A DNA stretch of 64,000 nt, taken from NCBI GenBank assembly GCA_958299035.1, contig CATQJL010000112.1, forward strand, positions 88,058,636-88,122,635, in the 5' to 3' direction. A program made the position numbers and the translations under genes. Below the pieces are notes generated by a model, which saw only the letters and a program-made list of their open reading frames with translations, made no database searches and was not told where the DNA came from. The stretch is from Cylicocyclus nassatus (lineage: Eukaryota > Nematoda > Chromadorea > Rhabditida > Strongylidae). Position 1 is the stretch's first letter; every line of letters begins with the position of its first letter. Below are positions 1-9,789 of this stretch, piece by piece.

Positions 1-836
1 AAAATTATTATATTATCCTGTCACTAGTTCAGCTACCCTTCTCAGTGGTGTATGAAATCATGCTCTTGTGGAAAAACTTCTTGTAAAAATATTAGGCAGG
101 GGTATTGGCGTTCCCATCGTATCTCCTTCCGGCGGCCAAACTTGCGCAAAAATCATTCAAAACTTCTTTCAAGAAACGATTAGCAGAATCGGAAGCCAGA
201 TTCGGAATCAGCGCTCCAAGACGAGTGTAACGGCTTAAGCCCCATTGCAATAGGCCCCGGACACCGAGTATCGTCCCTTGTATAAATGCTAAGAACTGAA
301 TGAAAATGAAATGAAAAAATTTTCGTCTTCTTTTAACTTTTCCCATGTCAAAGGTAGTAGTGGAAGTAGTGGATACCATGCTCTCAAGAAAGAAGCTAAT
401 AACAACAAGTAATGAGCAAAGCATCTTTCCTGTTTCTCTTGCATATAAGCCCAGCTATCATATTAACCCAGCTATAACAGCTTCTAAAGATGGAAATCGC
501 CTCCGTTGTCAGCTTTTCACAACAGCTGATTCAACCTAAAACTCAGGCTGATTCCAGGAGCTGTGCCATACCCTAAAAAGCGTCGTTCCTTCTTCTAGCT
601 GCAGAAATCCCAACTACTCAAATAAAAACGAGACTTTTACATAATCTCGTGAAACTATTTCTGAACGAAAAATTCTTTTCGATGATTTGTTACCAATAAA
701 CGAACTCATTTCTTAATAAAACTAAAACTGGCTCAACGCTTTCTTTTGAGGGACAATCTTAGCGAAATCGTCCTTTCGCATGAAGTTCTGGGCTTACCCT
801 TCTCTCGAGACCAGCATCCTGTGTTTTTCTGCTTCT

Positions 837-1246
837 AAAGGCAGTGGCTCGGCAAATTTCAATCTAGTCAAATTTGCGCTTACCTGGGGTTTTTCAATAC
901 GCTGATCCCGAAGATCCATTTTTGAAAGCTTGAAAACGGCGAAAATGAGCTTTTTTTAATGCCCTTCCCTTTGATGTTGGGCGAGTGGAGCAAGGCCGAT
1001 GACGTCAACTCGTGGCAGGACCCAATGGTTATAGCGTTGCGGCGGGCAGCCTCCAATGGTGAGGAGGAAATTGCCAACTCGTCCAAAGGCGTGTAAGATT
1101 GGCCTGCGCGTGTAAGTGTGAGAGTGATTTTCTCGGCAGGGAAAGCATGCTGTGCAACCGGGATTGCAATGTTTCCATAGTTGGGAGATAAGGAACCTAC
1201 CGCGTTATAATCCCGAGTTGTTGGATTTTGCCGATCCACTGCCTTC
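837..1246. mobile_element. MITE with AAAGGCAGTGG terminal inverted repeats
   Basis: The left end reads AAAGGCAGTGG and the right end CCACTGCCTT, an inverted pair about 410 bp apart. The counterpart in copy B is 17823-18233. Related ends bound elements at 48407-48844 and 62919-63229. No transposase is present; open frames inside are not conserved. The superfamily is not clear because no empty site is available. Confidence 0.6.
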
Positions 1247-1489
1247 AAAGGCAGAAGTATAGTTTTTGCAAAGTAGAAGGGGCAGAAGTAAATTTTAAGC
1301 AGGTTTCTGTTTGACTATTGGCACCCAGAAATTTCCAGCAAAATATCTTGCTGCCTAATCCCATGAACCTTTTCTTTCCTCGAAACTGAGCTCCCTGTGC
1401 TTTTTCACCTTTAGAGGCAAGGGTAGGATAGCTTCCATGTGCTCTCTTCTTTAAACCTGGGCATTTCGTATTGTTTGTCAGTGAAATTG

Positions 1490-1780
1490 TGCCAAACAGG
1501 TTTTTATGGTGGATCTTTATTGCCTGACGCTTCGACAAATATCGTCTTCTTCGGAGGCCTGAAAGGGATTGCAGTTGTGTACCTGTCTGTCTACACGACC
1601 ACTGATCCCAGCACGTTGATTCTAGACAAGGTCTGGGCGCGCAAGCTTGAGGAGGCGTTTGGTCGTGTAGACAGACAGATACAAAACTGCAATCCCTTTC
1701 AGGCTTCCGAAGAAGGCGATATTTGTCGAAACGTCAGGCAATAAAGATCCACCATAAAAACCTGTTCGGCACAATATCAC
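1490..1780. mobile_element. Penelope-like element tails in inverted pair (copy A)
   Basis: The plus-strand tail near 1655-1760 has the signature GAAGAAGGCG, then TCGAAACGTCAGGCAATAAA. An inverted partner lies at about 1500-1600, with a spacer of some 50 bp between the arms. The same tail type ends the GIY-YIG-bearing PLE at 13844-14425. No coding part is attached here. In copy B most of the left arm is deleted (18480-18690). Confidence 0.65.
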
Positions 1781-1889
1781 TAACAAGCAAGGGTAGGATT
1801 TTTTTTCATAAGGTAAGGGCGGCCAAAAGTGAACTTACAGCAACTTTTGGTGAATTTACCGTCTTCGTCTCTTCCGAAAGTGCTTATAG

Positions 1890-2560
1890 AATGCTCAGCA
1901 TATTCCCCCCCCCCTCCCCCAGTGCCAACTCACGGCCTCGTAGCTTCAACTTTAAAAAAAGAAAGAAATCAATAAAAGTAATGGGTAATCTCAAAAACGG
2001 TTATTATATTCGCAGTCAGCGTGCTCACATACACCTTTATGCTGAATGCCAGCCGTGTAGCTCGAATTTTACAAAGAATGATAAAATCGATAGAAGTAAT
2101 GGACACTTTCATAAACACTTATATAATCGTAAGGCATGCTCGCTTGATCCCATAGCCAACTCCCAGCCCCGTAGCTTACATTTTGCGAAAAATCGATAAA
2201 GTCAATTAAGGGTAATTAATAACTTTGTAAAATAAATATTTTCGTGACCAGCATGCTCACTTACCCGCCTGTACCAACTCTCAGCGCCTAGCTCAAACTT
2301 TGCGAACAATCGATAGACTCAATAGAAGTAATAGGTATTTTCAAAACTGCTTATCATTTATTTTCGTAATCAGCATGCTCGCTTACCCTCCCCCCCCCCC
2401 CCCTGTGCCAACTCTCTTGTAGCTTAAAGTTGCAAATAATTGATAAATTCGGTAGAAGTAATGTATAATTCCAAAAACCGTTGTTGTAATCGTATTCAAC
2501 ATGATCGTTAACCCCTATGTCAAATCCCAGCCCAGCTCAAATTTTGCAAAATCGGTTAAA
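1890..2560. repeat. Diverged ~120-bp repeat field (copy A)
   Basis: Degenerate units share the order AGCATGCTCRCTTACCC, a C-run, GTGCCAACTCYCAGCCCCGTAGCTC, AAATCGATAAAATCGATAGAAG and a TTTTC..AAAA stretch, though each is written here only in part. The same unit is arrayed inside the Helitron at 7472-8545 and appears degraded at 53480-53830 and 55030-55200. No coding capacity. Confidence 0.6.
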
Positions 2561-2658
2561 TTGCTTCGGTTACCAAGCATGCCACAATAAAAAGTTTCCA
2601 TACTGGAAAGTAACAGACACGAAGCACTGTCACGAACCCCAAAAACACCATCGGGAAC

Positions 2659-2873
2659 TGATGTGGAACGCGTTGAGCCGTTGACGATTTATTAGAAAAA
2701 CACAAGAGTTCTCCTCTGCCTATCGGCATAAATGCCGAGGGTTCACTAAGAATACTTCCATAACAACACACAAATATATCAAGATGCGGCGGGTACACCG
2801 CAACCACGGAGACCATATCGCCCTAGCCTATAGTGAACGAGCAAGTTCCAATGTAAAGGATTGCTCTACAACA
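2659..2873 (-). repeat. 3' LTR of Gypsy copy A
   Basis: On the minus strand it starts TGTTGTAGAG and ends CCACATCA. It matches 6446-6658. It contains AATAAATCGTCAACGG, a possible polyadenylation signal. Any ORF across it is non-coding LTR. Confidence 0.88.
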
Positions 2874-2886
2874 CCTCCCTCTCAAG
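2874..2886 (-). other. Polypurine tract of Gypsy copy A
   Basis: Directly before the 3' LTR the minus strand reads CTTGAGAGGGAGG, the expected plus-strand primer site for an LTR element. Confidence 0.75.
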
Positions 2887-3229
2887 ATGAACAACGGTAC
2901 ATCTTATAATGAGGATCTACTTGTAGAAGTTCTGGTGGGCGACGATGGCGACTTGGTCCGGTTGATGTCGGTGAAGTAGACGAGGTGGCTTGGTGTTCAG
3001 CAACATCGATACCACTGTTAAGTCGGTCTTCGATAAAAGTGCAGAGTCATGGTGGCGATCCATATTTGCTGCGCGGCGCATCTGGTTCGCATGTCGTCTC
3101 CATAACTGACCGTCTTCAGTAAGCACGCCATATAATGCTTCTAAGTAGCGTTTCCTCACTCGAGCTGGAATCCATTTTTCACCTCCAGAGCGAAAATCAC
3201 GTACCCAGACGGATTCTTGTGGTTGGTAC

Positions 3230-4057
3230 TCATTTTTTCCGGGCTCTATGGTGACGGTTAAACTGCTTCTCCATGTTTTCATTGCACATACTCCCTTCTT
3301 CTTTGGACTCTTCGTTTAACAGCGACAGCGAGGTCCTCAACTGACGTCCCAGCAGCAGCTCGGCAGGCGAACGTTGTCCTGGAGCAGTTGTACAAGGCGT
3401 CCTTTCGATAAGACTGCAGAAACTCCGCGAGCTTCTCTGCCGTTCCTCCCTCATTAATTATCTGGAAGGTTCTTTTGAAGATATCCACAAACCTCTCCGC
3501 TTGTCCATTTGATTGTGGATGGAATGGAGGCGAACGCAGTTTGATTCCTCGCTCTTCACAAAAATCTTGGAACTCCTCTGCTGGGAACTGCGTCCCATTA
3601 TCCTACACGATCACTCGCGGATTTCCAAATCGTGCAAATAGCGATCTGAGTTCTCTTGGAGTAGCTGTTCTTGACGATGAAGGCATCTCAAAAACTTCTG
3701 GCGATTTCGAGTAAACGTCAACTACGACGAGAGACATCTTACCATTCAGCGGCCCTGCGTAGTCAATGTGAAGTCGATTTTATGGTTTGTCTTCTACTTT
3801 CCATAAATGCAGCAACGTCTTCAGTGGCATTTTGGAGGCTTCCTGACATTCCCTACAGCGGCGCACTGATCAATTTCTCTGTTGATGCCCATCCAATATG
3901 CAAATCCTCTTGCGAACATCTTCATCCTTGTCATTCCAGCGTGTCCCTCATGCAACTGCTTCAGAACAGCTTGTCTCAGCGAAGCTGGAATGACTATTCT
4001 GTGGGCGAAATACAAACATCTGTCTGCACCGATAAATTCACCCTCAGTGCTCTCCAA
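3230..4057 (-). pseudogene. Gypsy integrase remnant (copy A)
   Basis: Minus-strand frames carry the HHCC zinc-binding region (LHEGHAGMTRMKMFARGFAY, then the Cys pair in a shifted frame) and, lower down, C-terminal pieces including [19 protein letters not shown], where the catalytic Glu is expected. At least three frame changes separate the pieces, so no integrase can be made. The better preserved counterpart is at 20776-21656. It acts in the family to insert the cDNA copy into the genome. Confidence 0.8.
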
Positions 4058-5460
4058 TTTTGGACTTCTTCTTTAGGCTTGACGGCCATGCTCCGATTGC
4101 ATGGCCGTCCAAGCCTAAAGAAGCCTTCGTATAACTTGCGCAATTGTTTCGTCCTTGCGGGATTCTTCTTCTGTCTTTGTTCAGGTTACTGGTAACGCTC
4201 GTACAGCAGCAGCTTGGACGGCTCGCACATCTTCTTCTTTTCGCTATGACGACGTCTTCGGTCTGGAATGGCCTTGGAGGGATCAGTCGAGACAGTGCAT
4301 CGGCTTGTCCGAATTCGGTCGTCTTGCGGTACTCCAGGTCAAAATCGTATGCGAGTAGAATGAGCTTCCGCCGTTGCAATCTGTTCGCTGCGTACACAGG
4401 CACCATCTTCTTGGGCCCGAAAATGTGTAGTAGCGGCTTGTGATCGGTAAGCAATCTGAACCGTCGTCCGTATATATACTGATGGAACTTACGAACCGCG
4501 AACACCAGTGCTAGTCCTTCCTTTTCAATTTGTCCGTAGTTCCTTTCTGCTGCTGTGAGGGTTCGGCTTACATGGCAAATAGCCTTTTCTGTACCATCCG
4601 GCATCTTATGCAGAATTACAGCACCGATTCCGTAGTCCGATGCGTCGGCAGCTACTACTATATGCAATTTTGGATCGAAATGTGTAAGGAGTAGATCCGA
4701 AGATAAAACCTCCTTGACACGCTTAAATGCGTTTTGACATTCCCCTGTCCTTTCGAACTTTGCATCCTTTTTGAGCAATGCGTCCAAGGGTGCACGAAGC
4801 TGGCGCATCTCTGCTACGAACAAACCATAGTAGTTGATCATGCCGAGAAATGATCGAACATCGGCTATATTCTTTGGAGCTGGCATCTGTTAAATAACTT
4901 CAATTTTCTTTCGATCCAGCCGGCGCGTTTTTATCGATAATGCAACCTAAGTAACAGATCTCTGGCATTAGAAAGCTGCATTTTTCCAACCTGACGTGGA
5001 ATCCGTAATTCTTGATTTGCTTGAACAGGGCTTCCAAGTATTGGCGATGCTCCTCATAACTCCTTCCTGTGATGATGATGCCATCAAGATAAGCGGCTAC
5101 TCCATCAAGCCCACTTATCATGAAATCCATAATCTGCTGGAATATACCTGGAGCCGATTTTACTCCGAATGGCAAGCGATTGAAGTGATACAATTCCTTG
5201 TGCGTGTTAATAGTTAGCATCTCCTTCGATGCTTCCTCAACTTCCACTTGTGGATATGCCTCGGCCAAATCGGGCTGCGTGAAGAGCTGGCCTCCATTGA
5301 GCTTGGTGAACACATCCACCGCTGTGGGCAATGGGTGCTGATGCAGCTGCAATGCATCGTTGAGTCCTGTCGAGAAGTCGGCGCATAGACGAGTCCTGCC
5401 ATTTTTCTTCTTGACGGCGACTATCGGTGCGGCCCACTTTGAGTGCTCTACAGCAGAAAT
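4044..5460 (-). pseudogene. Gypsy reverse transcriptase and RNase H remnant (copy A)
   Basis: The RT part (5352-4900 and a shifted N-terminal piece up to about 5460) shows LFTQPDLAEAY (catalytic Asp), RLPFGVKSAPGIFQQ and AYLDGIIITG. The usual YLDD box is YLDG, so one catalytic Asp is gone. The connection and RNase H part (4886-4250) shows [37 protein letters not shown] and LLTDHKPLLHIFG, so the RNase H acidic residues look intact. A stop or frameshift near 4890 splits the two parts. Family function is cDNA synthesis in the particle. Confidence 0.9.
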
Positions 5461-5724
5461 AAGTCCTTCGGCTACCAGCCGATCAATTTCTACCTTCAGT
5501 TCCAGTGCTGTGGCGTATGGAACTGGTCTCTTCTTCTTGAAGATCGGGACAGCATTCTTTCTTCAAGACTAACCTAGCCTTGCTCTTCTTACATTTCCCT
5601 AGTTCGCTCTTGAAGACATCCGGATACTTGTTCTTCAAATCGGCGACAACTTCGGCTCGAATTTCTTCTTCGCTAGCCACCTTCTTACAGTTGTACTTGG
5701 TCTCAACTTCTTGTAGGCTGGCAA

Positions 5725-6522
5725 TTAGATGCACCACTCCAATCCCAGGAGGTTTGAGCCTTCGGTGACATAGCATGTTCCTTTTCCATGGACCATCCGT
5801 CCTGTAACTCGATCTTTGACCTTGAAATCAGTTAAAAATTTACCATCGATCTGCATTGGCGTCCCATCTGCCGTTTTTACAGGCATCGCACAGGGTTTTA
5901 AAGCCGGAGATCCCGTCCTCTTCCAGGCTTTACGGGATATCAGCGTTATATCCGCACCCGTGTTCAACTGGAGCTTGAGAGGGCATCCTCTGACGACAAC
6001 GTCGAGGTAGGTGCGGGCATTTTCGGCGTCGAAGGCGATCACGTTCTTGCATTGTCTTCCTCGACCATAGGGCTGAGTCCCTGTCTTTCGTCGCTTCCTT
6101 CGGCCAGTCCTAGCTGGTTGTGGACAATCTCTGCTGGAATGCGGACCTCCACATCTAAAACAATCCACCTTTTTTTCCACACCGCATAAACATCTCGGGT
6201 TCCTTCCATATTCGTGTTGTCCATCTTCGACGCGGTCTAATTCTCGCATTCGCTGACCAAATCTTCGATTGTCAGCGGTGTTTCGTCCGTATGTGCATCC
6301 AGTCTGCGAATCATCCTGAGGCGGACGTCTCGCGGTGACGGGTCTTGAAGACCGGCTACGAATTGTAGGGTCTCCAATACTGTGTAGTCGAGCTCGTCCT
6401 CGGTTGGTGGTGGAGTTCTTCTTGTCCTTGATCCTGATCGCCAGTTGATGTGGAACGCGTTGAGCTGTTGACGATTTATTAGAAAAACAACAAGAGTTTC
6501 CCCTCTGCCTATCGGCGTACAT
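5725..6522 (-). pseudogene. Gypsy gag end and protease remnant (copy A)
   Basis: The minus-strand frame has a CCHC zinc knuckle (CFRCGGPHSSRDC) followed by a retropepsin-like segment with LNTGADITLIS. The catalytic DTG is changed to NTG here, while copy B keeps DTG. The N-terminal part runs on from LTR sequence because gag is deleted between about 6390 and 6410, and a frameshift lies near 6240. Confidence 0.82.
6431..6445 (-). other. Primer-binding site of Gypsy copy A
   Basis: Two bases inside the 5' LTR the minus strand reads TGGCGATCAGGAT. A TGG start next to the LTR is what a tRNA 3'-end complement should look like. The identical word stands in the same place in the element at 44704-45940. 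The matching tRNA was not identified. Confidence 0.65.
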
Positions 6523-6658
6523 GCCGAGGGTTCACTAGGAATAGTTTCCATAACAACACACAAATATATCAAGATGCGGCGGCCGCAACCACGGAGACCA
6601 TATCGCCCTAACCTATAGTGACCGAGCAAGTTCCAATATATGGGATGGCTCTAAAACA
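6446..6658 (-). repeat. 5' LTR of Gypsy copy A
   Basis: It pairs with 2659-2873. The minus strand starts TGTTTTAGAGCC and ends CATCA; the target repeat GGAAC follows at 6659. Confidence 0.88.
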
Positions 6659-7471
6659 GGAACCTACAGACAGCATTAACAACACGCAGGCATGCTTATC
6701 CACCATCCTACAGACAAGTGTACCATTCGATTTATTAGGGTGAACAGTAAAAAATGGGACAGCTTGATTTTTTTTTACATTTTGAAGTTTTTTGTTCTCA
6801 CCAACAACAAGCAGGCTACAACTCAAACTTCGCTTACATAAACGACCTTCGCCTATCATTCTGGCAACGTGTTACCGCTCCTCTCTCATAACCGTACTCG
6901 TGGCGCCGTGAAGAACTCAGACAGGGTTTTTGGAACAGTTCTCAATCTTGCGCTGCTATACCGTAAAGTCGTAAAGCAGATTACCATTCGAAAGAGCTTT
7001 TCATGCTTTCATGCTTTCTTTCAATTGGTATGTTAAATGCATAAGATTTCTTTTCAATTTCAAAAAAAGCGAAAAAACCCGAAAAATAGCTATTTTTGGC
7101 CCCTTTTAAAAACAAAAATCATGTTTTGCCCTATATTTTCCAAAGATGGGTAAAATCTGAGATAAGCTGCATATGGATGGATAGAGCACAAAAAGCTCTG
7201 TCAGATGGTACCTTTAAAACATGCGTTCACTTGCAAAGAATTGAATAGCGCGTGTCTTTGTCCTCAAAGCTGCTAATGGCCATATCTCCTGACTTCGAAA
7301 GTTGAGACCACCAAGCCGTCGTGGGTTTAGTGGCTGTCCCACCACCCACTCCAGCAGTGGTACTTTGGGTGGTCTCAGATGTTTCGCTGCGCAGATACTG
7401 CTCAAACTTCATAATTCATCGAAGTGACTAACTTTGTATTTCAGCAGTACAAAAATTATCAATTATGTAAA

Positions 7472-8545
7472 TCTTATATATAAAGCTGAATGTCTGTTTG
7501 TATGTATGTCTGTCTGTATGTCTGTCTGTATGTCTGTGTGTACGTATGTTCCGAATAGAAAATTCCATTTCTGAACCGATCCGGACCAAACTTGGCACAC
7601 ATACACTACGGGCCCCGGCGGGTGTCATAGGCTACTTTTCGTCATCGATCGATATCGATTTTATCGATTTTTATCGATTTTTTTGCTGAGTTCACCTACG
7701 GGGCTGGGAGTTTGCACAGGGGGGTAATCGAGCATGGGGATTCCGAATACAATATTGGTTTTCAGGATTATCGATTACTTTTATCGATTTTATCGATTTT
7801 TTTGCAAAGTTTGAGCTACGGGGCTGGGAGTTGGCACAGGGGGGTAATCGAGCATGGGGATTCCGAATACAATATTGGTTTTCGGGATTATCGATTACTT
7901 TTATCGATTTTATCGATTTTTTTGCAAAGTTTGAGCTAGGGGGCTGGGAGTTGGCACAGGGGGGTAATCGAGCATGCTGATCATCCCCAAGGGGGGTGAT
8001 CAGCATGCTCGATTACGCCCCTGTGCCAAATTCCAGCCCCCTAGCTCAAATTTTCAAAAAATCGATAAAATCGATAAAAGTAATGGACGATCCTGAAAAC
8101 TAATATTGTGTTCGTAATCAGCATGCTCGATTACCCCCCTGTGCAAAATCCCAGCCCCGTAGCTCAAACTTTACAAAAAAAATCGGTAAAATCGATAAAA
8201 GTAATGGACGGTCCTGAAAACTAATATTGTGTTCGTAATCAGCATGCTCGATTACCCCCCTGTGCAAAATCCCAGCCTCGCATGTCAAAATTTACAAAAA
8301 ATCGATAAAATCAATAAAAGTAATCGATAATTCTGAAAACTAATATTGTATTCGGAATCCCCATGCTCACTTCCCCCCCTGTGCCAACTCCTAGCCCTGT
8401 AGGTGAACTCTGCAAAAAAATCGATAAAAATCGGTAAAATCGACATCGATCGATAACGAAAAGTGGACTGTGACACCCGCCGGGGCCCGAAGTGTATGTG
8501 TGCCAAGTTTGGTCCGGATACGGCGGAGCCGGGTAAGCCAGCTAG
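7472..8545 (+). mobile_element. Non-autonomous Helitron, present only in copy A
   Basis: It begins TCTTATATATAAAG, runs into TGTCTGTCTGTA-type simple repeats and ends GGGTAAGCCAGCTAG, with host A on the left and T on the right and no target duplication: the Helitron pattern. Copy B has the uninterrupted site ATGTAAATGCTTGTATAGG at 25766-25784. The interior is two to three direct ~120-bp units (7690-7985) followed by units in reverse orientation (7995-8470), so it can fold into one large hairpin. There is no Rep/helicase gene; it would depend on an enzyme supplied in trans. Confidence 0.9.
7690..8470. repeat. Direct and inverted ~120-bp minisatellite in the Helitron
   Basis: Units with GGGGTAATCGAGCATGGGGA recur at 7724, 7844 and about 7964 (period 120 bp). 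From about 7995 the complement of the unit is repeated (AGCATGCTCGATTACCCCC and similar). Short frames here are repeat artefacts. Confidence 0.85.
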
Positions 8546-8688
8546 TGATCTTATATAGGTATCATCTGAAAGATAATATCTATCAAAAATGGAAAGTCTG
8601 ATCGCTTCTCATTCTTAAGAAACCTCCACTCATTTCGTAAGTGTCCCATTTTTTACCGTTCACCCTAATATATAGAGAATTACTCGTC

Positions 8689-9787
8689 ATGCTTGGTACG
8701 GCCTTCATGTTATGCCTATTTTCGGTAAGCAAGTTCAGGAAGTCTTATTGAGACGACAGTTAGGCGGGGGGGGGGTCTATCTAGCCATCGTTTGCCACGC
8801 CTCTTGCTCGGCCCTAATTATCATGCTAGCTCTTGAAAGCAAAAATGGATTATGTTGACGACTGAAGACAACGTGTACATCACTAAACGCGTTTTCAAAA
8901 GCCGATCAAATCTGCTTTTTCGCGGAACAACCCCTTGAAAGAAGTTATGGCATTTTGAAGGTCCAAATCTGTCAACCCTTGAGTGGCGTGAAGTAAGGAA
9001 AAGCTGTACAAACATCCAAAAGCGATCGATCAATTGTATCAAATATGTTAACTATAAAAGATAGCATGAAAGTCCGCATAAATCAAAGCTTGCCTATAAT
9101 TTTATGCCACTCAAAAATTTGCAAGGACATTCAAACGCTCATAACTTTTTTCAGTAACTTACTCCCAAGAGGGGAGCAGAATTGGAGTGAGCATTTAAAG
9201 ACACATCTAGTGATATACACCACGTCTTCCATCGCCAGCTCAAGTGGTATCTTTACTTGTTAATGATTTTTCTAAATATTTACAGCAAGTTCCCTATGCC
9301 GCTGATATTCCGGGAAACTTCTACGCAAGTCGTCGGCTCTTTATTTCCGGAATCGTTCCCAAAGCAGCAAAGCAGTTTGTCATTGACTTTCATGCGGGAA
9401 TGGAGCTAGCTACAAGAGTTAGAATTGTATTCCCGTTAAAAGTGAGTTTCTATTTTTTTTTTGGAACACCGTATTACGCTCATCCATTTAGAAAGTTCTT
9501 CGCACCTCTAGAACAAACGAGCGGTGGGGCCCGGAGGAAAGGATTGGTGACTTTGCGTTCCCCTTCAAAAGGAAGCACACATTTGATTTGTTGATCTACT
9601 GTAGTGAATCCAAATTTGAGGTGCGACAAGCAATTGTCATTAGGTACTTAATTACCAATCCGGTAAATTTAAGATGTTCGTCAATGATTGCCTCTTCGCC
9701 ACTTTCGATCATCGCATACCTCCAAGTCAGATAAACAAGCTTTCCATCGAGGGAGATATAAGTCTTCTTGGAGTGCATCTCAAATAG
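8689..9787 (+). CDS. Galectin-like protein, copy A (4 exons, first one tentative)
   Basis: Exons 9286-9441, 9492-9620 and 9674-9787 join in phase 0 across introns of 50 and 53 bp with GTGAGT/TTTAG and GTGCGA/TTAAG borders; the stop is TAG at 9785. They encode 132 residues that read as one whole galectin carbohydrate-recognition domain: VPYAADIPG, LFISGIVPKAAKQFVIDF, ERWGPEERIGDFAFPF, HTFDLLIYCSESKFE, VNDCLFATFDHRIPP, INKLSIEGDISLLGVHL. The WGPEER part of the sugar site is kept, but the H-x-N-x-R part reads RIVFP. A start exon MLGTAFMLCLFS at 8689-8724 with donor GTAAGC fits phase 0 but is a guess; a MITE fills the intron after it. Galectins bind beta-galactosides, usually in cytosol or after non-classical export. 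The open frame on the other strand here (9596-9955) is a shadow. Confidence 0.86.
8822..9245. mobile_element. Foldback MITE in the first galectin intron (copy A)
   Basis: The left half (ACGTGTACATCACTAAA, then CTTTCAAGGGG-type words read in complement) and the right half (TTTAAAGACACATCTAGTG, TATACACCACGTC) are diverged inverted copies. The same structure lies at 26040-26465 in copy B. Ends are uncertain. Confidence 0.5.
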
Positions 9788-9789
9788 CC

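Larger units (their letters stand above)
2659..6658 (-). mobile_element. Gypsy-type LTR retrotransposon, copy A, internally deleted
   Basis: The element has two LTRs of about 215 bp (2659-2873 and 6446-6658) that begin TGTTGT or TGTTTT and end CATCA on the minus strand. It is flanked by the 5-bp direct repeat GGAAC (2654-2658 and 6659-6663), which marks one whole insertion. Internal order on the minus strand is gag remnant, zinc knuckle, protease, RT, RNase H, integrase, the Gypsy order. All frames carry stops or shifts. The same insertion with the same target repeat sits in copy B, so it predates the split of the two copies. About 690 bp of gag present in B is missing here. Confidence 0.92.
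6736..8667. mobile_element. TA-flanked MITE, split by the Helitron (copy A)
   Basis: The ends are inverted: TAGGGTGAACAGTAAAAAAT at the left and GTTCACCCTA at the right, giving a TA duplication as in the Tc1/mariner group. The interior is AT-rich and non-coding. The unsplit version is 25031-25892 in copy B (about 860 bp). The remaining length here is the Helitron. Confidence 0.75.

Noticed and set aside
880..1248. 122-codon minus-strand frame
   Set aside because: Lies wholly inside a MITE and is shifted in copy B.
7692..8006. Repetitive 104-codon frame inside the Helitron
   Set aside because: It is the ~120-bp minisatellite read through; period 120 keeps frames open by chance.
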